From Magnolia sinica (taxonomy: Eukaryota > Streptophyta > Magnoliopsida > Magnoliales > Magnoliaceae): a stretch of DNA of 64,000 nt. The position numbers and the translations under genes were made by a program. The stretch spans positions 50,881,658 through 50,945,657 of the forward strand of contig NC_080583.1 of NCBI RefSeq assembly GCF_029962835.1. The letters are read 5' to 3'. The notes beneath the pieces are model-generated. The model worked only from the letters and a program-made list of their open reading frames with translations. It did no database searches and was not told the DNA's origin. Below, piece after piece: positions 47,301 to 56,413 of this stretch (position 1 is the stretch's first letter; the number at the start of each line of letters is the position of its first letter).

Positions 47301-50300
47301 TTGTTGAGTCCTTGTCAACTTTCGAAAAATAAAAAAGTTATTAAAAAAAATTATGTTTTTTGAAATTTCCCTTCAACTAGCTGTCAATTGAGGCCAATTT
47401 CGAAGTATTTTGGGGTGTTTGATGAAATGATCATCACACGCACTCTAAATTTTATGCATTCAATATGAATATAGTTGCATTAGTTCAGTCAGACAATGCA
47501 TAGCTTAAGACCATATACAAAAGAAACTTATTATGTGCACTTCTTTTTTGAGATGTTATGATTTAAAGGTGTGTATTAAGGTCTTTTTTAACAATCCCTG
47601 AAGTTTCATTGAAAAATTCAACCATTTCCCCCATGTTTCCCAAAAAGTGCAATAAAAAGTGGGCAGCCATAGACTCTTTTCAGAAACTTAAAAGGTCTTA
47701 AAGAAAGAAAGAAAAAATAACTATGAATAAAAGATCATTTCAGGAAGAGAAATAGAGAAGGTGAAAGATAATATTCTCCAAAACATCCAAAAGCTTGACA
47801 TTAAAGAGGAGGGAGGGATGTTCTCTAAGGAGTAAAAGAATTGGCAGTCCCAATTCATTCTGGATTATAAAAATAAACTCAAGCAAGAGGAAATCAAATG
47901 GAGACAACAATCTAGGGTGGTTTACCTTAAGGGAACAGCAATACAAAATTCTTTCATGAGGATTTTAGCCTGTTGGTGAATAGAGAAAGGGTTGAGGAGA
48001 AGAGTTAGTTACGTGAATCTATTGAAAAATTCCATTGCAAGCTTGGAGCGGCAGTTATTGGAAAATTTGGATTTTCCAACATTATTGGAATCTCAAGCCA
48101 TTGCACATGAAAGCCTGATGTCGTCGGAGGAAGTGAAAGCGGCAGTCAATTCCCATGGTAGGGACAAGGCTCCGGGGCCGAATGGTTTCCTTATGGACTT
48201 CTTCCCAGTTTTTTGGGAGTGAGATCAAGGACGATGTGATTGCTTTTGTCAAGGAATTCTTCGAGAGGGGAAGATTGTCCAAGGATTTGGGAGCCTCTTT
48301 CAAAGGATTTCAGGCCTATAAGTCTATTCGGCAGCCCATACAAGATTATCGCTTATATTCTTGCTTCCAAACTTTGGGCAGTTATTCATTCTATTATTTC
48401 AGAGAACAGGGGCTTCGTGCTGGGCAAACAAATTATACACAACGCCCTCATAGCGCACGAGTGCATTGACGCTAAATTTAAGTTGGGTAAAGCTGGGGTT
48501 GTTTGCAGACTTGATATTGAGAAGGCCTATGATCATGTCTAGTGGGACTTCCTTGACTAGATGTTGGAAAGAATGGGCTGCAATTCCAAATGGAGGGCTT
48601 GAATTCAGTCTTGCATTTCCTCTTTGAGTTGCTCCATACTCATTAACGGATCCTCTAAAGGCTTTTTTTGCTCCCTCTACAGGTCTCCAGCAAGGAGACC
48701 TGTTATCTTCTTATCTTTTCTTGATCATAGTTGAAGCTAATAATAATAATAATAATAACAACAACAACAACATCTTTTCTGGATTCGAGCTGTCTAGGTC
48801 GGAAACTCAGGTATCTCGTCTCCAGTTTGCTGATGATACCATCATATTTTAAGAGGCAAATTCAGAAAAGTCAACGACTTGTGGAACATGGTCATTTGCT
48901 TTGAGGTGGTTTCCAGGCTTAAGGTAGACTTCTTGAAAAGCGAATTTTTAGGTGTCGCAATGAGATTGCAAGTCTAGCTTCATTGTTTGGATGCAAGGCC
49001 GGAATTGTTCCTTCCACATACTTAGGGCTTCCTTTGTGCATCAGTGAGCCCAGTAAACACCTACATGATGGGGTGATTGAGAGAGTGAAGAAAAAGCTAG
49101 CAAGCTGGTAGAGCCGCTTCCTCTCCTTGTGGGGCTGCGTTACTCTTATGATGGCAGTTCTCTCCAACATACCACTGTACTTCATGTCCATATTTAGGTG
49201 TTCGAAGTCAGTTTTAGAAAAGTTGGAAAAGTTGAGGGACGTCCTCCAGCAAGGGGTTGCAGAAGGTCGAAATTTCCATTTGTTAGACTAAAGAGGTCTG
49301 TTTGCCAATTCATCAAGGAGGTGTGGAGCTGAGGGAGCTTCGAAGCATGAATATTGCTCTTCTTGAAAGTGGCTTTGGCACTTTGGAACTGGAACAGGGA
49401 GCAAGTAGAGGGTTACCATTGCAGATAAGTATGACCTAGAGGAAGGAGGTGGGCGGGAGATCAAAGAGTCTAACCTTTACTGGATGTCTCATGTTTGGAA
49501 GATGACTGCGTCGGTAAGGGTGGACTTCAGAAGATACATTTCCTTTTCGATTGGAGATGGATTGCAAGTCGGATTTGGGGAAGATATTTGGTTTGGTGAC
49601 ACGCTTTTGATCTAATCATTTACGGGGCTGACTTGCCTTGCGCCCTCAAGAGATGTCAAAGTTGCTAAGTGTTCTGTCCTAACCGCCCTAATCCCACTTT
49701 GGTGCCCCCATGCAAGCGTGCCCTTTCGGATGGCGAGACAGTTACTTCATTAGATTATTGAGCAAGTCAAGGTAGCCCCTTCCCAATCCGATGGGAATGA
49801 TTCTTTGGTTTTTGGATTGAATGCCTATCGTTGAAAACCTCTTGGGGGCCACAAAAGTTTTGGATCAATATGATATTTATGTTTTCCCTCCATACAGATC
49901 TATGTGACCCTATGAACATGTTGGATGATAAATAAACTTCATGGCGGGCCCTAGGAAGGTTCCATACAGATCTATATGACCCTATGAACATGTTGGATGA
50001 TATTTATGTTTTCCCATGAAAATTTATTATGTAATGCAATCTTTTTTGTAGTTTTTTATTCCTAAATATACAAATATATGCATTTAAGCATGTCCTGAAA
50101 TTTCATTGAGAAATTCCACTGTTTTCTTCCATTTCTCCCAAATTTCCAGTTATCGGTGATATTATCGACGATAATGATATTATATCTTTATCTCCAGCTA
50201 GCGAAAGTTGTAGCGATATTGACAACTCGAACACTGGGTGCATTACATCATGTGTTTAAATTATCGGCGATAATATCATATTATCGCCAATATTTTTGGT

Positions 50301-53300
50301 ATCGGTGGCTCGTCGATACCGAAAACCCCAAATTTCGAATCTCTATTGGATATTGGCGAGATTTCGCCAATTTTTTCGATTTTCCGATAAAATGACGAAA
50401 TTTCGACATTTTCGGTGATTGTCTGTGACAAAATCGAGCATATGTCCAACTTAAATGCTGGAAAATCTAAAATAAAAATAAAAATAGAAAATAGAAAATA
50501 CCTTTCGAGGAGTTTTGGAAGATCTTAGATGGTTGGATTGTGGATTGACAACTCCGGTCTTCAAAAGTACGAAATAAACCCACAAGTCTTCTAACAGTAA
50601 TAAATTTTAAGAATTTCGGCGAGTTTTATGTAATCTTGCTTGATTTCTGTAAAAAAAATATCCATTTTCCCGTTAAGAATCGACGTTGAAGATGTTTCAA
50701 ACTGGATTTTAGGGTTAAAAAAGGAGAAGGGTTTCGGTTTCCCTTTGCTTATGGAGGATTTTAGGTTTCTGCTTCCCTTTGTTTACGGAGGATTTTTATA
50801 GTCGAGTTCCTTTTTTTAATAAGGACGCGCGGCGACTCTCTAGGGCCCACCTCAATGTATGAATTGTATATCTACGCCGTCCATCCATTTTTCCATGTCA
50901 TTTTAGGGCGTATGCCCAAAAACGAAGCATAACCGGATCTCAGGTGGACTACACCACAAGAAACAGTCATCATTAAACACCCACCATTAAAAACTTTAAA
51001 GGGTCCACCGTAATGTTTATTTCGCATCCAAGCTATTCATAAGGTCACACTGACCTCGATGAAGGGAAAACACAAATATTAGCATGAACCAAAACTTTTG
51101 TGGCCCACAAAGTTTTTTTAATGGTGAATGACCATTGTTTCTTGTAGTGTGGTCAGTGGTCCACCTGAGATTTGGATCTGTTTCATTTTTCAGCTCATGT
51201 CCTAAAATGAGCTAGCAGAACAGATGGACGGCGTAGATATACAACACATACATTGAGGTGGGATCCAAAGCCAGATTCTATCCCACCCATGCCGATGGTT
51301 CAGGGTAAGCGAATTACATGGTGTGCCATACGCACCAACCTCCATGGTGTGTTGACGCCACCAATTTCTATGAGCCCCACCATGATTTTTTGGCTATATC
51401 CAAACCATCCTTCCATTTGGTGAGATCGTTTTAGAGCTTGAGCCCATAAATGAGACGGATCCAAATCTTAAGTGGACCACACCACGTAAAGCAATGGGAA
51501 CATTGATTCCCACCGTTGAAACCTTCCTATGGCCACCATGATGTTTATTTGCCATCCAACCTATTCATTAGGTCACGTAGACTTGAATGAAGGGGAAAAA
51601 ACAAATATAAGATTTATCCAAAACTACTGTGACCCCCAAGAAATTTTCAACGGTAGGCCTTCAATCCCCACTGCTTTCTATGGTGTGGTCCGCATGAGCT
51701 TTGGATATGTCTCGTTTTTTGGTTCAAGTCCTAAAAATATTTCGACAAATAGACTAACGGTTTGGATATAACAATGATCATATTGGGGCTCACAAAACTT
51801 GGTGACATCAATATAGAGGTTGGTGGTGTGTGGCACACCACGCAATCTGCTTCCCAGTTCTGTAGTGTAGCAAGGCCTTTCACAGGAATGCATTGGAAGT
51901 TAGGTGGGGCCATGGGGCCCACCATGATATTTGTCAGAAATCCATCCCGTCCATTCATTTTGCCCAATCATGTTGGGTCATGAGCTAAAAATGAAGACCA
52001 TTAGATTTTATTTTTTTATTTTAACTGTCCAATAAATGTCCACCAACTAGACATTTAGATGATTAAAAAAAGCTTAATTTGGATTCATGATATAGCTTAA
52101 GCAGGATACCATAATTTGAACAATTTAATTTGACACTTGTGTGCCACGTGTTCAATTTCTAAGTGCCTGTATATAAAATCCATTTTTATATTTTTTAAAT
52201 AAAATAAATCTATTTTTAAGATAAAATAAATTATTTCTTTCTTTCTTTAAATGGGGCCCATTGTGGCCTGATTTATTACGTGATGAGGATGGGCTAGCCT
52301 AATGGGACCCATTAGAATCCATTGGGGCCATTTAAAGGAAAATAAAGTATTACATTATTTATTTTTAATTTTTGGATTTATTTTAAAATATAAATTAATA
52401 ATGTATTTAATGAAAAAATATTTAAAAAAAAACTATCTGTATGGATTATGTAATGAATGGTTGGATTGATGGGTAGATGGGATGGATGGAAGGTTGGGTG
52501 TATAGATGGGATGGATGTTTGGATGGATAGTTGGATGTATAGATGGGATGGATGGATTAGAATTTGGATGAGTTGATGGATGGATGGATTGAATGGTTGG
52601 TTGGATGGATGGGTGGATGGATGGATGGATGGATGGATGGATGGATGGATGGATGGATGGATGGATGGATGGATGGATGGATGGATGGGATGATTGGATG
52701 GGTATATGGTTGGATGGGTGGATGGATTGGATAGATGGATGGATGGATGGGATGGGATGGTTGGATGGGTTGGATGGATGGTTGGATGGTTAGATGTATA
52801 GATGGGATGGATGGATGATTGGATAGATGGAAGGATGGATTAGAATGTTGGATTTATTATAACAACACATGCTTAGGCCCCATTAAATGAAAACTTATTA
52901 TGTATTTTTTTTGTAATTTTTTTTATTCCTAAATATGTAAATGTGTTATTTAAACATCTCCTAAAGTTTCACTAAAAAAATCCACCATTTTTTCCTAAGT
53001 TTCCCCGCATTTCCGGTTATTAGCAATATTATTGGTGATAATGATATTTTATCTTTATCTCTGGCCACTGGCCAGCGAAACTTGTAGCGATACCGACAAC
53101 TTGAACACTGGTCTTGACTATCGATAATCTCCATTCTCCAAAGAAGGTTTGTGCCCCGAGTTAGTGGCAAAACCATAGAGAGCCCATAAAGATCAGAATC
53201 ACACATTTCCTTAAGAGGTTTTCTAATAATGCAATGCAACTATAGTTGAGGATTGATTCTGCCAATTCTACCTTAACAATGAAGAAAATGGATTAATTTG

Positions 53301-54779
53301 ACTGGTAAACTATCTGCAGATATATTGAACTTGCTTATTGCTATTGGTTCTTTCCTTATGTTGGGCACTTCTCCACCATCTGACTTGGCCAAAAATTCAC
53401 CCATGACACTGAGTACATGTTCTTACTTCCATACACCCAAAATTTGTGGCCTAGAAGTTGATTCAGATCTCTAAATTGAACCCATCAATAACTGTTAGGG
53501 GTTGCACAAAAAACAATTCAAAGAGGTAAATAGATTTTCCATCATCATAATCTACTGAAACAACTATCAGAACTAGTGTTAATTAGATCTAGATCATTAT
53601 AGGCATGACAGAAAGAGTAAAATGAGGGCAATAATGGCTAGACAAGATGTTTATACACAATAATTTTTCCAGCTAAGCGAACAAAATTGATATAGAAATT
53701 TTTGTTTCTATAAAGGCACATATCTTTAATCATATGCTACTTAATTCAGACAATTCTCTTTCTTTATTGAAATACAAAGTTACACATACCTACTCACAGA
53801 TAAAAGGATCCCAAGGAAGAAAAGTGCTCCTTGTGTATCAATCCGAGATAAAGCCTGTGGTACTTTCAATTTTTGCCTGCCAGATTCTCCATAGTGAATT
53901 GCATCAGTCAAGATCCAAAGAACTCCAAGTCCAAGAAGAATACCCATGTAAGGAGGCAGACCAGTGATGGCCTCAAACACAGGAACAAACACTAAAGCCC
54001 CAATACCAACAGCAAAAACAAGTTGTCCTCGAGGAGCCATTTGCTCTAAAGTCAAAACATTGGAAGATTCTGGTCCATTCCCATTAACTTCACTGCATTG
54101 AACAAAAAGAAAAAAAAAAAAATCATACTACAGAAATGCAGCATTCCTGAATAAACAGTGTTTTAAATAGCTAACGCTCCATAGCATAGATTAGCCTTCC
54201 CACTGTGTAGCTCATGAAAATAGCTTTAGTCAAATGTAGCCTATGTTGCACGCTAATTAGCATATGCTACAGACTAATTAGCATACACTACACATTATTT
54301 TTCACTAAACATTAAAACTAGCTAATATTTTCAACAATTTGTTATATTTTTCTATTTTCAATAGAATTTTGTTAATGTTTTCAATGATTCTAGTAAAATA
54401 GTACAACTAACAGTATTAAATAAATTTTGTTGCTATTTCTTTATCTTTATACTTAATCCTTGGCCTTCATTAACCTATTATTTCAGTGTCTTGGTTGCAC
54501 CAAATATCACGAAATTTATTGATTTCATGATACTTGGTGCAACAAGTGCAACCTTAATAAAATAAAATAAAAAACTAAAGAGTGACGTATGGCTTACGCT
54601 ACATGTTATGTAACTTACACGTCACACTTTAAAGGGGTGAACACTATGTTACACGCTATTTTCTATTTAAAACATTGTGTATAAGTCCTAAATGACCTTT
54701 CAAAGCTTAAAATTTACCTGGTAAGAGACATAAGAGCCAGTGGGACAACCAAGGAAAGGGCAGAAGGAATAAACAAGCC
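35172..54779 (-). CDS. NHD1: Plastid-type NhaD sodium/proton antiporter, C-terminal 273 residues in four exons
   Basis: The exons on the - strand are 54779-54718, 54092-53790, 36077-35783 and 35333-35172. They join with consistent phases (822 nt, 273 codons plus TAA). All donors are GT and all acceptors AG. The product matches the C-terminal half of plant NHD1, a chloroplast-envelope Na+/H+ antiporter of the NhaD family that exports sodium from the plastid. It has hydrophobic segments typical of membrane helices, including [17 protein letters not shown] and [15 protein letters not shown]. Two conserved NhaD blocks are visible, [20 protein letters not shown] and [20 protein letters not shown]. 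Upstream exons with the transit peptide and N-terminal helices were not found before 64000, so they lie beyond the window. No stops or frameshifts are present. The unusual point is a 17.7-kb intron. The last 14-18 residues (after AQIPAQ) are the least certain part. Confidence 0.9.
35334..35782 (-). other. NHD1 intron, 449 bp
   Basis: GT donor right after AAG at 35783 and AG acceptor at 35334. It is AT-rich with A/T runs near 35370-35400 and 35735-35750 and has no inserted element that I recognise. Confidence 0.8.
35783..36077 (-). CDS. NHD1: NHD1 exon with the DNVPLV and GTGGS blocks
   Basis: 295 nt: one split serine codon plus 98 residues, from [16 protein letters not shown] to DFFWYLRK. 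Acceptor CAG ends at + 36078 and the donor follows AAG at 35783. Confidence 0.93.
36419..36807. repeat. Foldback element, family FB-b, copy 1
   Basis: The left arm TGGGCTCTACAGTGATGTGT and following AAATCCACTC are complemented at the right end by GAGTGGATTTCACATACACA and GATGGGCCCACC. It differs from family FB in its core (AGAGAAACAGTGGAGAAGTG). Confidence 0.6.
36868..37391. repeat. Foldback element, family FB, copy 3, best-preserved palindrome
   Basis: The outer ends AGCGGATTAGGTGAGACCCT (36868) and AGGGTCTCACCTAATCTGCT (to 37391) are reverse complements. Pairing continues through GGGCCCAGCTTGATGTATGT and its partner near 37310-37335 toward the centre. It is about 524 bp, non-coding. Confidence 0.85.
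37436..37855. repeat. Foldback element, family FB, copy 4
   Basis: It runs from GGGCCCCACAATGATGTATG to ACATTATGGTGGGGCTCACA. The core ACCCACCACTAAAAACTTCC and AAAACACAAATATCAGCTTG is shared with copies 1-3. It lies about 45 bp after copy 3 in the same layout. Confidence 0.75.
37944..38387. repeat. Foldback element, family FB-b, copy 2
   Basis: CCCACCTTGATGAGTATGTG at the left and GGATTTCATGAACATATCAC at the right pair imperfectly. The core AACTGTTTCTTTATGTATGG resembles copy 1 of FB-b. It contains an A17 run at about 38024-38040. Confidence 0.55.
38405..38792 (-). mobile_element. Truncated 3' LTR (U3 part) of the chromodomain gypsy element
   Basis: It matches 45172-45616 in the region TAATAACTTTCAAAAATTAC through AAAGATGATAAAGTCTAAAA and again at the end (GTGAAGTGATGTC...CATCA). 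The middle, about 38672-38770, is replaced by a GTAACGGCC-rich insert that begins CAAGGTGTTCTGTAACGG. The rest of the LTR is missing to the left. Confidence 0.7.
38676..38775. repeat. Small GTAACGG-rich palindromic insert in the LTR
   Basis: It replaces sequence that is different in the other LTR (45430-45590). Its start CAAGGTGTTC resembles the ends of the 725-bp element at 60120-60844. Boundaries are approximate. Confidence 0.45.
38880..43493 (-). pseudogene. Degenerate Ty3/gypsy chromovirus gag-pol
   Basis: On the - strand the order is gag, protease zone, RT, RNase H, integrase, chromodomain. Gag runs from 43493 (stop already after MMNLE) to about 42460, with the core [20 protein letters not shown] and an intact CX2CX4HX4C knuckle [14 protein letters not shown] at 42471-42512. 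RT has [20 protein letters not shown] near 41560, then a frameshift, [16 protein letters not shown], and the catalytic [10 protein letters not shown] near 41130. RNase H follows ([18 protein letters not shown] near 40700). Integrase has [10 protein letters not shown] near 39945 and its second acid region reads VFDHDV. The chromodomain remnant is [15 protein letters not shown]...FFVKWKHWP near 38900-38985. Many stops and frameshifts disable it. It is antisense to nothing here, since NHD1 also reads -. Confidence 0.85.
43630..43880. repeat. Interspersed short motif array (GAAAATTCAGCAA)
   Basis: Variants of TGAAAATTCAGCAA occur about seven times at spacings of roughly 25-60 bp (for example near 43636, 43673, 43753, 43786, 43828, 43861). 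It lies in the leader of the gypsy element. Confidence 0.75.
44530..45110. repeat. 300-bp tandem duplication in the gypsy LTR
   Basis: The block AGTGGCCATATAGCCAACCC at 44530 recurs at 44830. The two copies are nearly identical to about 45110, with scattered substitutions and only short indels. Confidence 0.92.
45177..45184 (-). promoter_or_regulatory. TATA box of the gypsy 5' LTR
   Basis: TATAAAAT followed by GGGGGTGGGG on the - strand. The same box is kept in the 3' fragment near 38415. Confidence 0.6.
45617..46389. other. Unassigned stretch before the second LINE
   Basis: An open frame (45631-45894, METPGL-like start as [20 protein letters not shown]) continues into stops. I recognise no domain. 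It could be a 5' part of the LINE or unrelated. Confidence 0.3.
46390..46824 (+). pseudogene. Second LINE: endonuclease domain remnant
   Basis: [16 protein letters not shown] overlaps a shifted frame reading HWCIGGDFNIIRF-like near 46415-46450, typical of L1 endonuclease. After that come TWTNG-like residues near 46555 and [20 protein letters not shown]-like sequence near 46690-46750. Several frameshifts break it. It reads toward the RT region at 48 kb. Confidence 0.65.
46825..47739 (+). repeat. Dispersed palindromic-word repeat inserted in the second LINE
   Basis: It starts near CAATGTTTTCAATATCGACG and contains CGATATTGGCTGATATATCC and a T17 run (about 46967-46983). It also has a motif repeated about 240 bp apart (AGCTGTCAATTGAG at about 47139 and 47379). 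A reverse-complement relative lies at 61640-62210. It separates the endonuclease and RT parts of the LINE. The right edge is approximate. Confidence 0.55.
47740..49800 (+). pseudogene. Second LINE: linker, reverse transcriptase and zf-RVT-side remnant
   Basis: The linker [18 protein letters not shown] is near 47890. The RT region has [20 protein letters not shown] near 48310, [13 protein letters not shown] near 48505 and [18 protein letters not shown] near 48685. An 11-asparagine tract follows, then the intact catalytic box FADD at 48826-48837. Downstream is [20 protein letters not shown] near 49540. Stops occur from the linker on. The 3' end is lost into a foldback fragment. Confidence 0.8.
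48739..48771 (+). repeat. (AAT)6(AAC)5 trinucleotide repeat inside the LINE RT
   Basis: Eleven asparagine codons lie in frame between LFLIIVEA and IFSGFEL. Other plant L1 RTs have a helix of about 14 varied residues at this point. Confidence 0.95.
49805..50010. repeat. Partial foldback element with internal duplication
   Basis: FB-family core words (ACAAAAGTTTTGGATCAATA) are followed by CATACAGATCTATGTGACCC twice, near 49892 and 49959. Confidence 0.6.
50011..50842. repeat. Dispersed CGATATTATCG-word repeat, copy in NHD1 intron
   Basis: It runs from TTTATTATGTAATGCAATCT through TTCCACTG and TTATCGGTGATATTATCGAC, and TCGAACACTG at about 50228-50237. Further TATCGGCGATAATATC words and a region ending near ATTTTAGGGTTAAAAAAGG follow. 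It is related to 52855-53115, 62570-62800 (reverse) and 63850-64000. Confidence 0.6.
50843..51266. repeat. Foldback element, family FB, copy 5
   Basis: The left arm GGGCCCACCTCAATGTATGA is paired with ACACATACATTGAGGTGGGA at the right. The FB core ACACCCACCATTAAAAACTT is present. Confidence 0.75.
51308..51851. repeat. Foldback element, family FB, copy 6, with long arms
   Basis: The outer ends AGCGAATTACATGGTGTGCC (51308) and GGCACACCACGCAATCTGCT (to 51851) pair, as do the inner GAGCCCCACCATGATT and its partner near 51780. It is about 544 bp. A further half-unit lies at about 51900-51985 (GGGGCCCACCATGATATTTG). Confidence 0.8.
51986..52439. other. AT-rich intron stretch, nothing recognised
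   Basis: Long A/T-rich runs (for example about 52175-52235 and 52340-52430), no gene. Confidence 0.45.
52440..52860. repeat. (ATGG)n minisatellite-like tract
   Basis: About 420 bp built from GGATGGAT variants. A perfect core of about 100 bp lies at 52592-52690. It adjoins the conserved block starting at 52855. Confidence 0.97.
52855..53115. repeat. Dispersed repeat block next to the ATGG tract
   Basis: AACAACACATGCTTAGGCCC leads into ATTATGTATTTTTTTTGTAA, TTTCCCCGCATTTCCGGTTA and TTGAACACTGG. The same order appears in reverse at 62570-62820 and forward at 63828-64000. Confidence 0.75.
53116..53789 (-). other. 5' end of the large NHD1 intron
   Basis: Non-repeated-looking sequence next to the splice donor at 53789-53788 (GTATGT on the - strand). 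No element is recognised. Confidence 0.5.
53790..54092 (-). CDS. NHD1: NHD1 exon with central membrane helices
   Basis: 303 nt: it completes a split serine codon (AG|T), encodes 100 residues from [13 protein letters not shown] to [11 protein letters not shown], and ends with AG of the next split serine. A loop [20 protein letters not shown] joins two hydrophobic stretches. Confidence 0.93.
54093..54717 (-). other. NHD1 intron, 625 bp
   Basis: GT donor after CAG at 54718, CAG acceptor ending at + 54093. It contains inverted-looking AT-rich words near 54480-54545 (TGCACCAAATATCACGAAAT and its partner). No gene. Confidence 0.8.
54718..54779 (-). CDS. NHD1: NHD1 short exon
   Basis: 62 nt encoding [20 protein letters not shown] plus AG of a split serine. 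The acceptor is GCAG at + 54780-54783. Confidence 0.88.
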
Positions 54780-54833
54780 CTGCATGCAAAGAAAACATGC
54801 ATTTTACAATGATACATATATTGGAAACTCCAA

Positions 54834-54864
<31 letters not shown>

Positions 54865-55326
54865 TTGCAATCAAACATGGAAGAGCTTCTTTTTTTAAGA
54901 TAAAAACAATCACAGAGAACATTGGAACACCATACCAATCACTTAAAAAGCATTAACCAGCCTCAAAATCCATGTATAAAATAAATCTATTAAAATGGAG
55001 AATTATAACTTGTGAAATCAATTAAAAGTGATAAAAATTTGTCTAGAGACTTTTATGTTCCTACAGACACCCCACCTAGCCAAGGAATGATCGATCGCAC
55101 TAGATCAGACAGATCACATCACACGATGAACCACGGAACCACAGGCATGTATCCAAGTCAACGTATGTGCATCCCATATCACCCCCAACACAATCTGAAC
55201 TGACCCATAATTATCCTAATCCAAGCCCATCCAAACCCCAAAATAAGGCAAGATTGACCACTTGGTGGTAGCGTAAATCTAGAATCCACTGGCACCCTTT
55301 TGCATCCAAAAGCTACGTGTACTGGA

Positions 55327-55830
55327 AATCAATAGCAAATTAGTCATGCATCGGGATTTGGGTCCGAGATTGGCAATGGAAATCAAATTTCTGCTACCCT
55401 CTTTTCTCCTCTGGAAAAAGCCACGTCCCAAAAATCAACAACAATTCATGCATCATGATCCAGATCAAAGATTAGCATAGGAAATCCACTTTCCACTGCC
55501 CTCTTTTCTCCTCTGGAAAATACCACGCGTCTCAGAAATCAACAGCAAATCATGCATCAAGATTTGGATCAAAGATATGTGGATCAAAGATATGTAGCAG
55601 AAATTAAACTTCCATTAGCCTCTTCTCTTTCAAAAACTGTTGTGCCCCAGAAATCAACAACAAATTGTGCATTAGGAATCGAGTCAAAGATAGGTAGTGG
55701 AAACCCAATTTCTACTGCCCTCTTTTCCAAATAAATAAATAAATAGCAGTTGTCTCCACAATCAACGGTCAATTAGTCAAATGATAGAATTTGATCAAAG
55801 AAAACTAGTAGAAATTGGATTTCGCTTTGG
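55327..55830. repeat. Tandem repeat, about 4.5 units of 104-115 bp
   Basis: AATCAACAGCAAAT-like unit starts occur at 55327, 55433, 55537, 55652 and 55760. Each is followed by CATGCATCA, GATCAAAGAT and CCCTCTTTTC words. Confidence 0.85.
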
Positions 55831-56025
55831 ATGATGACCCAATTATGACTTCATTTCTGTAATTTTCTAATTTTTCTATCGTGCCAAGTGCCAACCCTTA
55901 TCACAAGCTATTTTTTACCTTATTTATGAAAAATCCTTCAAAGAAAAACGTTTTTACCTTTTACCCTCAACCTTCATTCATATTAACAAGCCTACCACTC
56001 CAACCAACCAATGATAAGATGCCAT

Positions 56026-56216
56026 CAAAGTATTAAAAAACGGTTACATAATGGTGGGAACCGTTATGCGTGATGGGGTTGTAATTGCCGTTATAGAAAA
56101 ATTGCTCGTGACAATCCACTACAAGGTTGATAGAGATGTTTTTTTAAAGGCCATAACAGGCATTACAGTCCATATCGTAACAATAATGCCATCATTGAAT
56201 AACTTAGATGCCATGT
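56026..56216. mobile_element. Small non-autonomous DNA element with 8-9 bp target duplication
   Basis: GATGCCAT (AGATGCCAT counting one more base) flanks it at 56017-56025 and 56216-56224. The paralogous site at about 58000-58045 reads CAATGAGAAGATGCCATTATGTCCC without the insert. The element is about 190 bp, rich in GTTAC/GTAAC words, starts CAAAGTATT and ends with the near-complement AATAACTTA. Size, duplication length and ends fit a hAT-like MITE. Confidence 0.75.
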
Positions 56217-56413
56217 GTCCCAAGGGCTTCCAAGAGCCAAACATAACAGTGGCAGTTTGCCCTAGCCTTCACCCAAAATGTCATCACCCTCACCTATATA
56301 AACTCCTCAAATCTCTCATTTCCAACAAGCCACATTCTCTACACCAACACCTTTTCACATTTACCATACTACATTCTTCCACAGTAGATCCTAGGAGTAT
56401 GGTTCGAATAAAA

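Larger units (their letters stand above)
36078..53789 (-). other. NHD1 intron, 17,712 bp, filled with transposable elements
   Basis: It joins two exons whose split serine codon (AG|C) is rebuilt exactly. Inside are at least six foldback units, a chromodomain Ty3/gypsy remnant, a LINE remnant with an internal insertion, palindromic-word repeats and an ATGG tract, all annotated separately. Stretches between them show no gene. Confidence 0.85.

Noticed and set aside
52593-52793. Open frame coding for a WMDG repeat protein
   Set aside because: It is a translation of the ATGG tetranucleotide repeat and has no independent support.
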